Positions 33,850 through 42,340 of a stretch of 58,369 nt of DNA are shown here, in pieces (position 1 is the stretch's first letter; each line of letters begins with the position of its first letter). Location: positions 1 to 58,369 of IMG/VR virus record IMGVR_UViG_3300028859_000024. One strand, written 5' to 3'. The DNA is from a virus. The position numbers and the translations under genes are program-made. The notes below the pieces were generated by a model. It did no database searches and had not been told where the DNA came from. It was given only the letters and a program-made list of their open reading frames with translations.

Positions 33850-34526
33850 TATATACTTCTCCTATTACTAAATATTATTTTATTTCCTAATTTCTCGCTC
33901 ATTGCGATATAGTCACCATGAATTAAAATTTCATTATTTCTAATAATTGCATGAGTTAAATCTGTATTCTTGAAACCATAATCTCTAATAAAATCAGTTG
34001 AAGAAAGCTTATATAAATTTTCTTTAAATATTTCTGCTTTATTAATATCTTCTTGTGATGGTGTCTCACCCCAAGGAGTGGGAGTCAAAGCTCTTACATA
34101 TTCGTCATATAAATCAATAGCAGTATTACACCATGTATATGAAAATCCATCCAATGGAAATATAATATGTAGGTCACCATATTTTTGCGCTGATAGTTTA
34201 GAAGAACAACAAAAAATGCTGTTTGATCTTAATGCTTCAAACCCACTTTTTTGTAATTTACTATCTATTTGCTTCTGTACTGAAGATGGTATATCTATTG
34301 GGTGTCTATCAGATGGGGATTTTCCGAAAAATACATCTCCATCTTTGAAATTATATATATTACTGCCAAAATATCGTGTGATGCCGCGATACAATACTTT
34401 TCCATATTCTCTATACAAAGACATAATTTCACTGCAATGCTTATTTAAGAATATTAAAATTTTAGTCTCATCTTCTTTTACATAAGCTGAAAAACCTTTC
34501 GATTTGTCAAATTCATTAAGCAGCAT
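33849..34526 (-). CDS. ADP-ribosyltransferase-like protein 4 (most intact)
   Basis: Start MLLNEFDKSK at 34526, 9 bp after GGAGC; it overlaps the GNAT-like gene. This 225-aa copy has the clearest motifs: 'LYRGITRYF' (Arg47), 'ALRSNSIFCCSS' (Ser101, Ser103) and 'NNEILIHGDYIAMSE' (Glu199). These correspond to the Arg, Ser-x-Ser and Glu of R-S-E ADP-ribosyltransferases such as T4 Alt, which modifies host proteins after injection. The Ser-x-Ser, strand YGDLHIIFPLDGFSYTW and Glu segments agree with the copies at 31132, 32000, 32812 and 50192. Confidence 0.65.
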   Translation of the reverse strand: MLLNEFDKSKGFSAYVKEDETKILIFLNKHCSEIMSLYREYGKVLYRGITRYFGSNIYNFKDGDVFFGKSPSDRHPIDIPSSVQKQIDSKLQKSGFEALRSNSIFCCSSKLSAQKYGDLHIIFPLDGFSYTWCNTAIDLYDEYVRALTPTPWGETPSQEDINKAEIFKENLYKLSSTDFIRDYGFKNTDLTHAIIRNNEILIHGDYIAMSEKLGNKIIFSNRRSI

Positions 34527-34785
34527 GTAATTTTGCTCCGTATTTTTTAGCAATTTCTTTCATTTTTACATACATCATATGTTTCAAATTTGTATTCTTC
34601 CAATCATTATCTACAAATACATAAAAAATTTTCCAATCATTTTTATTATTGGTTGTTAAAAACATACCAACTTCGCCATATCCTTCTCCGCTAACTCTCA
34701 ATTGATACGATTTCTTTTGAAGTTCTCCTTTCCACTTCAATTTAGTTATATCTAACGTCGAATTGTTAACTTCGCTTATTCTCAT
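34516..34785 (-). CDS. Small GNAT-like protein fragment, tagged
   Basis: This 89-aa protein starts MRISEV and ends 'YVKMKEIAKKYGAKLHAA', which resembles the acetyl-CoA binding loop and helix of GNAT acetyltransferases ('KHMMYVKMKEIAKKYG'). The segment 'SGEGYGEVGMFLTTN' would be a preceding strand. It is half the usual length, so it is likely a truncated or partner domain. The same type of domain occurs twice in the 1005-aa protein upstream, so it could be a broken-off copy. Confidence 0.55.
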   Translation of the reverse strand: MRISEVNNSTLDITKLKWKGELQKKSYQLRVSGEGYGEVGMFLTTNNKNDWKIFYVFVDNDWKNTNLKHMMYVKMKEIAKKYGAKLHAA

Positions 34786-34828
34786 ATTTTACTCAATTCA
34801 ATACTTAAATAATTTTCTCCATCATGCT

Positions 34829-37800
34829 TTAATTTTTGCACTGGATATCTTTCAGAGCTTTTCTAGCATCCACAGATAAAATATAATCACTGTCTACATA
34901 ATCAAAACCTAATTCTTTTGCAACGTTAATAAGTTTATCATATAACATTTGTCCAAGACCAGTCGATTGCCAATTATGATTAGATGTTAATTGACTTCTT
35001 GAAATTTTTAATGTTTTCTTGGTTATCTCATTAGAAGTTATAAAACCTTCTACTTCATTAGTTTCTGGATTTCTTGCCCTAATTATTATTCCTAGGTGTT
35101 CCTCATCACTATTCCAATCTTTAAATGGTCTTTTATCAATTTCCCACTTTAATTTGCTTATATCTTCATCTCTATCATTAAAACTTTTGTAGCCAAAATC
35201 TGGTGCCTCATTAATTATATTCCATAAAGCTTTTTTTAATTTATGATAATAACCTATATTTCTAAATTCTTTTTTAGTAAATCTCCAATATTTGTCATTT
35301 TCTGTTCTTGGATTAGAGTCAGACATAAAACTTCCATGTTTCCAATAAATGATCCAAGCGACAGGCATGTTGTTAACATACATCATAGCCATTTTACTTA
35401 TTTTACCTTTATTTCCTGTTTGTAATATCCAACCAAATTCTTTTTGCGCTGTAAATGTAGGAACATATAATTTATATTTTGTAGCTTCTTTGATTAATTT
35501 TATAATTTCATCATTGCTTTTACCAACTTTTATAACTTCTTGTGCAATAGATTCGCTGATAAAATAACTATCTGATTTATGTGGAGTATAACTATTTCTT
35601 ATTTCCCAAGGAGCTTTATTATAATTTAAAGATGATTGATATATTAATAAATCATTTAATTGAAATTTTACATTTGGTATTTTTACAAAATAATGTTTTT
35701 TATTATCATATCTTTCATATTTTCCAAATGGTAAGTCAATATCATAATATTTTTCTCCATTATTAAAATCTACTCTTACCCAAAAATGAAGTTCATGCAA
35801 TTTTGGATTTTTATGGCCAACCACGTATGAATCAATATTCTTTATATTTTTTAATACACAATCAGAAATTGACTCTGCAATACTATCACACAAACCAACT
35901 TCTCCTCCTTCCCATTTATCATATATTTTTTGTGCAGCTTTAATCATTTGTGGTCTAAGTTGAAATAATTTAGCTCTATAGGAATAATCAAATGATTCTT
36001 TTAATTGAACTTTACTTAGATCAATTTCATAATACCCTTTATTAAATTCTTTGCCTTCTTTGTACTTAACTGTATATCTTGCTGCCAATCTTTTCCACGC
36101 TTTTTCAGCAGCCGCTGATCTATCAGTATCTGATCGAAAATATTTATATCCTAATTGTTTGGCTTTTTTAATCGCTTTGTCATACAGAATTTGCCCAAGT
36201 CCAGTACCTTTCCATTTTAAATTAATTCTAATAAAAGAAATTACTAATGTTTTTGAATTAACTTCCACCAAATCAATATCTGCCACACTAACACCAGAGG
36301 AGTTATTTACAATTATCCAAAATCCACCAATTCCGTCATTATTACTGGGTATTACTGAATAATCAAATTTTAATCTTGAAAGCTCTTCATCTCTATTATT
36401 AAATTTTGTATAATTAAAATCAGGTTCTTCATTTATAACTGACTCATAAAAATTTGTTTTATGCAATTGTCTATCTTTGAAATCCCATTTATAATGTTGA
36501 AAATATCCATTACCTGATCCAACAGTAACATCTATTTTAACATCCACTTTTATTCTATGAATAATATTCATAATTAGCTTATAAGTACTATCACTCAATT
36601 TTTGTATTGTTTCTATATAAATTTTACCCGGAGCATAAATTGGACGGGAAACTCTTACACATCCAATTTTATATATTCCTTCATAACCATTATATCCCAA
36701 TCTTGTAGCCATTGTTTCGTGAGTTGTTCCTGGAACAAGTGGAACAAAAGTTTTATCTGGAAATAGCCAGCCACTTGAATCTATTACAGATTTTTTGTTT
36801 CCAAGTTTTAATTTATATTCTAATCCAGCTTTAGATTCATTAATTGGTTTTTTGCAAGGAACATATGCTCTAATTGTTTTATCACCACGAATTTTAGCAG
36901 AAATAGTCCTATGAAATCCATCTAATATTTCCCCTCTTTTTGTTAATACTATTGGAGGAAAAGGAGTTATTTCATCAGAATATTGGTCATCATCTTCATC
37001 TAAATCATTTATGTTATCTAATTTTTTTATAGAAACATTTTGTAACTTATACCAGACACTATCCATTCTATCCCAAATATCAGAGCCAGCATCAATCTCT
37101 TCCTGTTGGTGCAAATCATATATCATACGTTGAACATCCCCATCTAACATAAATTCTGGATATTCATTCGCTTCTATATTATAAACGTTTTTTGGTCTAT
37201 AAATCACGTCATATATATCTTCATTTATTGGAGCAAGCAAAACTTGATCAAATATTTTTTTAATCTCTCCAACTTTCATAGAATTTGGATATAATTCTCG
37301 AATAATAGTATATCTATCGCTTTCATTAGAAGAAGTATACATCTTTCTTATTTGAGAAGCAGAGGTTATCTCTTGTCCCAAAACTCTATACTTATGGACA
37401 GGAATAATTACATAATATGCATGTTTATTCAAAGTTTCTAGTGGAGTAGAAGGCCCAGGATATGGTAGTAAAAATGACAGGGTCCCATCTTTCTTTATCG
37501 TTGGTCCGAGTCTTTCTGCATCTTTTTCACTTAAACCAAATATAACAATAGTATTGTTTGAATCATATTTACTAGTTATCTCCAATGCTTTATAAGGACT
37601 TGTTACTTGTACAAATCCATTTTTAGGTATGCCAGCTTGCACTGCTAAAAATTGTTTTTGCTTAAATGAAAATGGTCGCTCACTTATATTATTAGTGGAA
37701 GCTATATAATGATGTGCATTTGGAAATTTTGAAATCAAATATTCCCAGCAATATAAATGTTGTGGAAGGAATGGGTGAAACCCACCGCTAAAAATTGTTG

Positions 37801-37846
37801 CAGTTGTTTGTTTTATTTTTTCTTCAAACAAATTTTGTAATCTCAT
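34829..37846 (-). CDS. Giant mosaic protein: nucleotidyltransferase, ParB-like and GNAT modules
   Basis: This 1005-aa protein starts MRLQNLFEEK after a late box. Residues about 15-215 are nucleotidyltransferase-like ('SGGFHPFLPQH' replaces the usual G.F.P.H.GH; 'SERPFS' follows). A ParB/sulfiredoxin-like segment 'PIVLTKRGEILDGFHRTISA' lies near 300-330. Two GNAT-like regions end in 'GTGLGQILYDKAIKKAKQLGY' and 'STGLGQMLYDKLINVAKELG'. A domain with 'WVRVDFNNGEKYYDIDLP' lies between. No transmembrane segment is seen. It looks like several accessory proteins joined, as in the 1153-aa neighbour. It is plausibly a late, packaged protein. Confidence 0.7.
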   Translation of the reverse strand: MRLQNLFEEKIKQTTATIFSGGFHPFLPQHLYCWEYLISKFPNAHHYIASTNNISERPFSFKQKQFLAVQAGIPKNGFVQVTSPYKALEITSKYDSNNTIVIFGLSEKDAERLGPTIKKDGTLSFLLPYPGPSTPLETLNKHAYYVIIPVHKYRVLGQEITSASQIRKMYTSSNESDRYTIIRELYPNSMKVGEIKKIFDQVLLAPINEDIYDVIYRPKNVYNIEANEYPEFMLDGDVQRMIYDLHQQEEIDAGSDIWDRMDSVWYKLQNVSIKKLDNINDLDEDDDQYSDEITPFPPIVLTKRGEILDGFHRTISAKIRGDKTIRAYVPCKKPINESKAGLEYKLKLGNKKSVIDSSGWLFPDKTFVPLVPGTTHETMATRLGYNGYEGIYKIGCVRVSRPIYAPGKIYIETIQKLSDSTYKLIMNIIHRIKVDVKIDVTVGSGNGYFQHYKWDFKDRQLHKTNFYESVINEEPDFNYTKFNNRDEELSRLKFDYSVIPSNNDGIGGFWIIVNNSSGVSVADIDLVEVNSKTLVISFIRINLKWKGTGLGQILYDKAIKKAKQLGYKYFRSDTDRSAAAEKAWKRLAARYTVKYKEGKEFNKGYYEIDLSKVQLKESFDYSYRAKLFQLRPQMIKAAQKIYDKWEGGEVGLCDSIAESISDCVLKNIKNIDSYVVGHKNPKLHELHFWVRVDFNNGEKYYDIDLPFGKYERYDNKKHYFVKIPNVKFQLNDLLIYQSSLNYNKAPWEIRNSYTPHKSDSYFISESIAQEVIKVGKSNDEIIKLIKEATKYKLYVPTFTAQKEFGWILQTGNKGKISKMAMMYVNNMPVAWIIYWKHGSFMSDSNPRTENDKYWRFTKKEFRNIGYYHKLKKALWNIINEAPDFGYKSFNDRDEDISKLKWEIDKRPFKDWNSDEEHLGIIIRARNPETNEVEGFITSNEITKKTLKISRSQLTSNHNWQSTGLGQMLYDKLINVAKELGFDYVDSDYILSVDARKALKDIQCKN

Positions 37847-37851
37847 ACTTA

Positions 37852-37859
37852 TATTTATT
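37852..37859 (-). promoter_or_regulatory. Late promoter 5 bp before a start codon, leftward
   Basis: AATAAATA (37859-37852), TAAGT, then ATG at 37846. It lies back to back with the late promoter at 37868. Confidence 0.65.
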
Positions 37860-37867
37860 CTTTTTCA

Positions 37868-37939
37868 TATAAATACAAATGCGAGTCACGATGATTTCGA
37901 CATCTACTCGCTCTAAAGACCACTGGAGGTCATTCAGCT
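37868..37939 (+). promoter_or_regulatory. Late promoter plus structured leader, third copy
   Basis: TATAAATA (37868-37875) with expected start near 37881. The leader folds as GCGAGT/ACTCGC (37881-37886 with 37906-37911) around GATG/CATC (37890-37893 with 37901-37904), then GACC/GGTC (37918-37921 with 37928-37931) with TGGAGG in the hairpin, ending CAGCTATG. Base pairs differ from the other two copies but pairing is kept. Confidence 0.7.
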
Positions 37940-38846
37940 ATGACTATTTATACTACTGCATATTTTATATCAAAATCAAATTCATAATTTTAAATATAAT
38001 TATAGTAAATCTATATACATTAATGCAAAAAACAAATTAATAATTATTTGCCCAATTCATGGAGAATTTTTGCAATCTTCTCATGCACATTTATCAGGAA
38101 ATGGTTGCCCAAAATGCTGTGGATTTAATAGAACATTTACAGAATTTGTTAACTCTGCAAATATTATTCATAATTTTAAATATTCTTATATTTCTAAAAC
38201 TTATTACAACGCCAAAAAGAAAATGGATATAAAATGTAAGGAACATGGAATTTTTAAACAAGCCCCCGGCGTGCATTTACAAAAAATTGGTTGTCCACAA
38301 TGTGGATTTAACAGTATTTCTAAAACAAAAACAAGCAATACAAAAGAATTTATAACAAAAGCTATTATCATACACAAAAATGAATTTATTTATGATAATG
38401 TAAATTATTTAACTTCACGCCAAAAAGTTGAAATAATATGTAAGAAGCATGGCTCTTTTTGGCAAAGCCCAAATAAACACTTAATGGGAAGAAAATGTCC
38501 AAAATGTAAAAGAAGTTCTGGAGAATTAAAAATTATAAAAACGTTGGAATCATTACCAATAGAATTTGATGAACAAATAAGAATTACATTATGCAAAAAT
38601 AAATATCCATTACCTTTTGATATAGGGATTATTAAAAATAATAAAATTATAGGATTAATTGAATACCAAGGAAAACAACATTATGAACCTATTTTTCAAA
38701 AATATTTTGAATCTACTAAGAAAAATGATTATATAAAATATAATTATTGTAATATTAATAATATTCCATTATTAATAATTCCATATTGGAATAAAGAAAA
38801 TATTGATAATTTAGTAAAATCTTTTATATCTAATTTACAACCTTAA
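37940..38846 (+). pseudogene. Homing endonuclease of the zinc-repeat family, frameshifted near its start
   Basis: The leader-linked ATG at 37940 reads MTIYTTAYFISKSNS and stops at 37987. The rest of the protein continues in another frame from about 37983 (IHNFKYNYSKSIYIN) to 38846. It has three zinc-ribbon repeats (CPIHG...C..C, CKEHG...CPQC, CKKHG...CPKC) and a C-terminal domain with 'PLPFDIGI' and 'IEYQGKQHY', like the 22691 protein. Three codons of spacing expected at the junction match its siblings if a few bases are lost, so an indel near 37975-37985 broke the frame. An internal start at 38070 would give 258 aa. Confidence 0.65.
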
Positions 38847-39348
38847 ACAATGGCCCTTTGGTTATAGGGCTATCTGTATAAGCCACTTCTCCAGAATGAT
38901 ATTCATATTCTGTATTTTGATTATAAAGTTGTTTATTTAATTGTATTATCCATTCTGGTTTTAAATGCCTGGCTCTATATTTATAAAACAATAAATGAGT
39001 TTCAACTGGCACATCAGGTTCTAATCCTTCATCTTGAAGTTCATCGAGTGCCATCATTCTATTTCTTCCTTCATGACCAATAACTATGGATGGAATAGAA
39101 TAATCATCATTCTCCCATCTATTAGGAATACTTATTTGAAGGAATGGAGCGCCAATAGTCCCACCATTTTTAATATAATTTTTTATATAGTCAACATTTC
39201 CTAAATCGTTTCGACTTCTATAATATGCTAGGCTTAAAAATGTGGATGGATACATTAGCACTCTAAGACCAAGATAATCAATTTCTTGATTATATGAAAC
39301 TCCTCCTAATCCATTTTCATTATCGATAATGACTTCATTAATCTTCAT
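38830..39348 (-). CDS. ParB-like domain protein, tagged
   Basis: This 172-aa protein starts MKINEVIIDN. It contains 'GAPFLQISIP' and 'PSIVIGHEGRNRMMALDEL', the ParB/sulfiredoxin-like signature G(H)E(G)R.R..A. Such proteins bind nucleotides or DNA, or cut DNA. It ends in KGPLFKVVN and its 3' end overlaps the frameshifted endonuclease tail-to-tail. It starts 5 bp after a perfect late box and has no Shine-Dalgarno site. Confidence 0.65.
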   Translation of the reverse strand: MKINEVIIDNENGLGGVSYNQEIDYLGLRVLMYPSTFLSLAYYRSRNDLGNVDYIKNYIKNGGTIGAPFLQISIPNRWENDDYSIPSIVIGHEGRNRMMALDELQDEGLEPDVPVETHLLFYKYRARHLKPEWIIQLNKQLYNQNTEYEYHSGEVAYTDSPITKGPLFKVVN

Positions 39349-39353
39349 ACTTA

Positions 39354-39361
39354 TATTTATA
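39354..39361 (-). promoter_or_regulatory. Perfect late promoter 5 bp before a start codon
   Basis: TATAAATA (39361-39354), TAAGT, ATG at 39348. The box matches the T4 consensus exactly. Confidence 0.75.
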
Positions 39362-39385
39362 ATTTAATTCAAAAAGAAAAACCAC

Positions 39386-39910
39386 TCAAATTGGGTGGCT
39401 TTGTAATAATTTATTCAATTTCTTAATTACATCTTCATATTTGTCATTTTTATAGAGAATTCCCACCCCACCAGCTTTATTCCACGCATCAATATTTCTA
39501 CTATCATCATCTATAAGAATATTACCATCACCAGCATATTTTTCTTTATCTCTCTCAAAAATAACAGGAATATCCAAATTATGTTTTTTCAACCATAATT
39601 TTTTACCTGCAATACAATCATTAGTATGTGGTTCTCCAACTGGTCTAGTTAAGATGGTAACTGGAATGTCTCTCTGAGTAAACCAATGATATATTTTTTT
39701 ACCATTGCTTTCCCAAGCCATATTAGTAAATTCTTTTTTAATATCTGCATGATCCACAAAATTTTTCCAATACTTATTATGATATCCAGAATCTATAAAA
39801 TCTTGAACATCAATATTATTGAAATCAGAGGCAGCTTTTACACAATCTACAAGCACTCCATCCAAATCAATGTATATTTTTTGATCTTCTTTAATTTCAT
39901 ATAGTCTCAT
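39386..39910 (-). CDS. HAD-family 5'-nucleotidase/phosphatase-like protein, tagged
   Basis: The start chosen is MRLYEIKEDQ at 39910, since the late box and 5-bp spacer fit it; the frame extends upstream to 39934 without signals. The 174-aa product has 'IDLDGVLVD' (Asp15, Asp17; nucleophile and acid), 'ILTRPVG' (motif II) and 'NILIDDDSRNIDAW' (motif IV). This is the pattern of deoxyribonucleotide phosphatases. It may hydrolyse nucleotides or a phosphoprotein. It ends near the window's other tagged genes. Confidence 0.75.
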   Translation of the reverse strand: MRLYEIKEDQKIYIDLDGVLVDCVKAASDFNNIDVQDFIDSGYHNKYWKNFVDHADIKKEFTNMAWESNGKKIYHWFTQRDIPVTILTRPVGEPHTNDCIAGKKLWLKKHNLDIPVIFERDKEKYAGDGNILIDDDSRNIDAWNKAGGVGILYKNDKYEDVIKKLNKLLQSHPI

Positions 39911-39915
39911 ATTGA

Positions 39916-39923
39916 TATTTATC
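39916..39923 (-). promoter_or_regulatory. Late promoter 5 bp before a start codon
   Basis: GATAAATA (39923-39916), TCAAT, ATG at 39910. The box overlaps the last base pairs of the GIY-YIG remnant upstream. Confidence 0.65.
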
Positions 39924-40137
39924 AATATTTCCAAGTTTTTATTTTAACTATATTTCTAACAGTTTTGGGAGAAATATTAAATTTTTTAATTTCTTTACTC
40001 GAAGTAAAATATTTTGTTCCAATATCAGATGGATGACAATTTTTTCCATATTTTGATTCATAATATCTTTTTCCTGTTGATTTTTGAGTTACAAGATAAG
40101 TAAATGGAATTTTATTACTGACAGCGCAAATATTCAT
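39922..40137 (-). CDS. GIY-YIG endonuclease remnant
   Basis: This 71-aa frame has 'TYLVTQKSTGKRYYESKYGKNC' and 'GTKYFTSSK', the first part of GIY-YIG homing endonucleases (typical form YLI...TGKRYYG..Y...C...). The catalytic helix and Glu further on are absent, and it ends with 'IRNIVKIKTWKY'-like residues. It is thus a truncated copy, probably inactive. It lies between a glycosyltransferase gene and the HAD gene, whose promoter overlaps its stop. Confidence 0.55.
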   Translation of the reverse strand: MNICAVSNKIPFTYLVTQKSTGKRYYESKYGKNCHPSDIGTKYFTSSKEIKKFNISPKTVRNIVKIKTWKY

Positions 40138-40160
40138 AAGTTATGTATCTCATAATACAA

Positions 40161-41048
40161 TTATTTAATTTCAATATTAATTTCTTTCTTTTTAGCCTCA
40201 TATTCAGTTAATGCTTCCATATTTGGTTTAATGGCTAACATAGAATCTTTGTGTTTTGTTTCGTCAGGCCTAACTGCTATTTTTGGGTTTAACTGTGGAT
40301 TTGTTTCTATTGAAAGTCCCATTGAATTATAAAGAGCAGTTGGATCACCAGGAAATGTAAATGTTCCACAGTGATTTAATCTAATTGTTGGATCAGCAAA
40401 AATTTCACCACCAATTGCTCTATACCTAGCCGAAAAAAGCCAATCCTCTGATAGATATTCCATAGTATCAGGGCTAATAGCACAATCAAACAGAGCATAA
40501 CAATATTTGTTATACTTTGGATCAAGACCAATATTGTTGGTAAATTTTGTTTGTGGATATGCAACCATCATCTTATTAAAAACTTCTCGTTTAATTAACA
40601 TGAATCCTGTTCCTAATCTACTAACTGGTATCATACCATCAGCCACTTTTATTTGTCCATTTTCATCCACACATTCTGGATTACAGTTAACTACAAAATC
40701 TGGGGGGAGAGTTTTCTTTGGGTAAAGTCCTCCAACTAAATCTTTATCATGTAATATTAATTTAAAAATATGTTCTGGTTCAAACCCAATATCGCTGTCA
40801 ATAAACATGAGCCTCGTTGCTGCGGAATTTTCCAAAAATTTTGCAACCAAATGATTTCTAGCTCGTGTAATTAATGATTCGTTTGTCATTGTGTCAATAC
40901 TAAACGGCAAACCAATTCTTTGAGCATAAATTACAAACTTAATCAAACTTGTCATTACTACTTCATGAACAAGTCCCGCAAAACATGGAATAGCAAATTG
41001 AATGTGTTCTTTGCGTAAGAACTCTATTTGTTCTTGAGTTATATTCAT
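40161..41048 (-). CDS. Glycosyltransferase-like protein
   Basis: This 295-aa protein resembles GT-A-fold glycosyltransferases of phages: 'TRARNHLVAKFL' near 62-73, the DxD-like 'LMFIDSDIGFEPEH' near 85, 'LVGGLYPKK', then 'SRLGTGFMLIKREVF' and 'LSEDWLFSARYRAIGG'. Together these suggest transfer of a sugar to an unknown acceptor. Charged C-terminal tail (YEAKKKEINIEIK). Its ATG overlaps the end of the GIY-YIG gene, so the endonuclease may have inserted next to it. Confidence 0.72.
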   Translation of the reverse strand: MNITQEQIEFLRKEHIQFAIPCFAGLVHEVVMTSLIKFVIYAQRIGLPFSIDTMTNESLITRARNHLVAKFLENSAATRLMFIDSDIGFEPEHIFKLILHDKDLVGGLYPKKTLPPDFVVNCNPECVDENGQIKVADGMIPVSRLGTGFMLIKREVFNKMMVAYPQTKFTNNIGLDPKYNKYCYALFDCAISPDTMEYLSEDWLFSARYRAIGGEIFADPTIRLNHCGTFTFPGDPTALYNSMGLSIETNPQLNPKIAVRPDETKHKDSMLAIKPNMEALTEYEAKKKEINIEIK

Positions 41049-41956
41049 TTATTTTTATCCTTATGTATCATTCCTAATTTATATCCTTTATTAATGAATT
41101 CTGGTACTAATGATTCATTAATATAAAAATTTGTAATTTCATCATTAACCCATCGTTTGGTATGCGTAATAATTGATTTCTTTTTCTTTGTATCTTCTCT
41201 CATTGCAAATCTTCCTTTAATATAACCATTCAATAAATATGTTTCATATTCAACCAAATTAACCAATTTTTCTTCTTTATCGTTTCTAACCCATCGTTTA
41301 TTTTTCTGATTATTTGATTTTTTAATAATAGTTTCTTCTGAATTTTTCAATCTACCCAACTTAAAATTATTATTTAAAAATTCTTCTTTATTTTCTGATT
41401 TAATTAATTTTTCAATATAGCCATTAGTAATCCAAAGTTGTTTTGATGTCCATATATTTTTTCCTTTTAACGCTTTAGATCGAATTTCTGAACTTTCTTT
41501 CAAATATCCAAGTTTAAATCCTCTTTGCATATATATTTTTAAATTTTCTGGTTTAATTCGTTTGCATATTTTCGTTTTTTCATTACTTATTACAATTGTT
41601 CCTAAATTGTTTTCTGAAATTAACTTTCTACATTTTGGTGAATTTATTTTTCCTTTAAACCCCATTCCTCCAGATGTTCTATTTTGTAAACAACCATTTC
41701 TTTTATCTATCCTGCCATATTTTTTAATTAATTCAATTTCTAATTGAAAAGCTGCTTCTTCAGTTAAATTTTCTGAAATTATTTGAATTCTGAATAGTTC
41801 TGTTGGAACTGAAACATTATTACCATGCACTCTTTGATATGCTCTATTATTTTTTCCTTTACCAATATAATAAGGAGTTCCAGCTAATCCATTTTTAGAA
41901 TCATTCTTTCTAATATATTGATAAACATAAAATTGATTTGTATTATTTTCTTTCAT
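41045..41956 (-). CDS. GIY-YIG homing endonuclease
   Basis: This 303-aa protein has the GIY-YIG domain at its N-terminus: 'FYVYQYIRKND' and 'GTPYYIGKGKNNRAYQR' (the Y-I-G core), then the Glu in 'EIELIKKYG'. 'LQNRTSGGMGFKG' follows the domain. The rest is made of several basic repeats with 'RWVRNDKEEKLV', 'WVNDEITNFY' and G.K.G endings, resembling NUMOD DNA-binding repeats. It should cut and copy itself into a related locus. It ends overlapping the glycosyltransferase start by 4 bp. Confidence 0.85.
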   Translation of the reverse strand: MKENNTNQFYVYQYIRKNDSKNGLAGTPYYIGKGKNNRAYQRVHGNNVSVPTELFRIQIISENLTEEAAFQLEIELIKKYGRIDKRNGCLQNRTSGGMGFKGKINSPKCRKLISENNLGTIVISNEKTKICKRIKPENLKIYMQRGFKLGYLKESSEIRSKALKGKNIWTSKQLWITNGYIEKLIKSENKEEFLNNNFKLGRLKNSEETIIKKSNNQKNKRWVRNDKEEKLVNLVEYETYLLNGYIKGRFAMREDTKKKKSIITHTKRWVNDEITNFYINESLVPEFINKGYKLGMIHKDKNK

Positions 41957-41959
41957 AAT

Positions 41960-42340
41960 TTACTTAAACAATTCTAAACTTTGCAATTCTGATTGAGATT
42001 TTGTTGCTTTAGCCCATTCTTTAGAGGCTTTAATTTTAAAGTATTTGATTATTTCTGTTTCGTGTTGGAGAATAAAATTTTCATATTTTGCAGCGATATT
42101 ACAAGGGCAATTGTAACAAACTGGATTTCCTTGAATCATGGCGACTGCCACACAATCATCTTCTGTTCCAATATATTTATCTGGATATTCTTTCTGCTTT
42201 TCCAGAAGTTCTTCCAATTCATTTTCTTCCCAATCATTATCTTCTGAATAAGAAAAATGAGTTCTCCCACAAGAACATTCAGTGGCGATACTGCCACCAT
42301 CTACAAAAGCATCCCAAAATATCTCGCTTGCTTTATTCAT
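41960..42340 (-). CDS. Unknown protein with Cys-rich segments
   Basis: This 126-aa protein has 'TECSCGRTHFSY' near residue 20 and 'PVCYNCPCNIAAKY' near 73. The spacing could bind one zinc. It is acidic in the middle (NELEELLEKQKEYPDK). Unknown function; it starts 7 bp after AAGGA and its ATG lies within the last codons of the HAD gene (8-bp overlap). Confidence 0.7.
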   Translation of the reverse strand: MNKASEIFWDAFVDGGSIATECSCGRTHFSYSEDNDWEENELEELLEKQKEYPDKYIGTEDDCVAVAMIQGNPVCYNCPCNIAAKYENFILQHETEIIKYFKIKASKEWAKATKSQSELQSLELFK

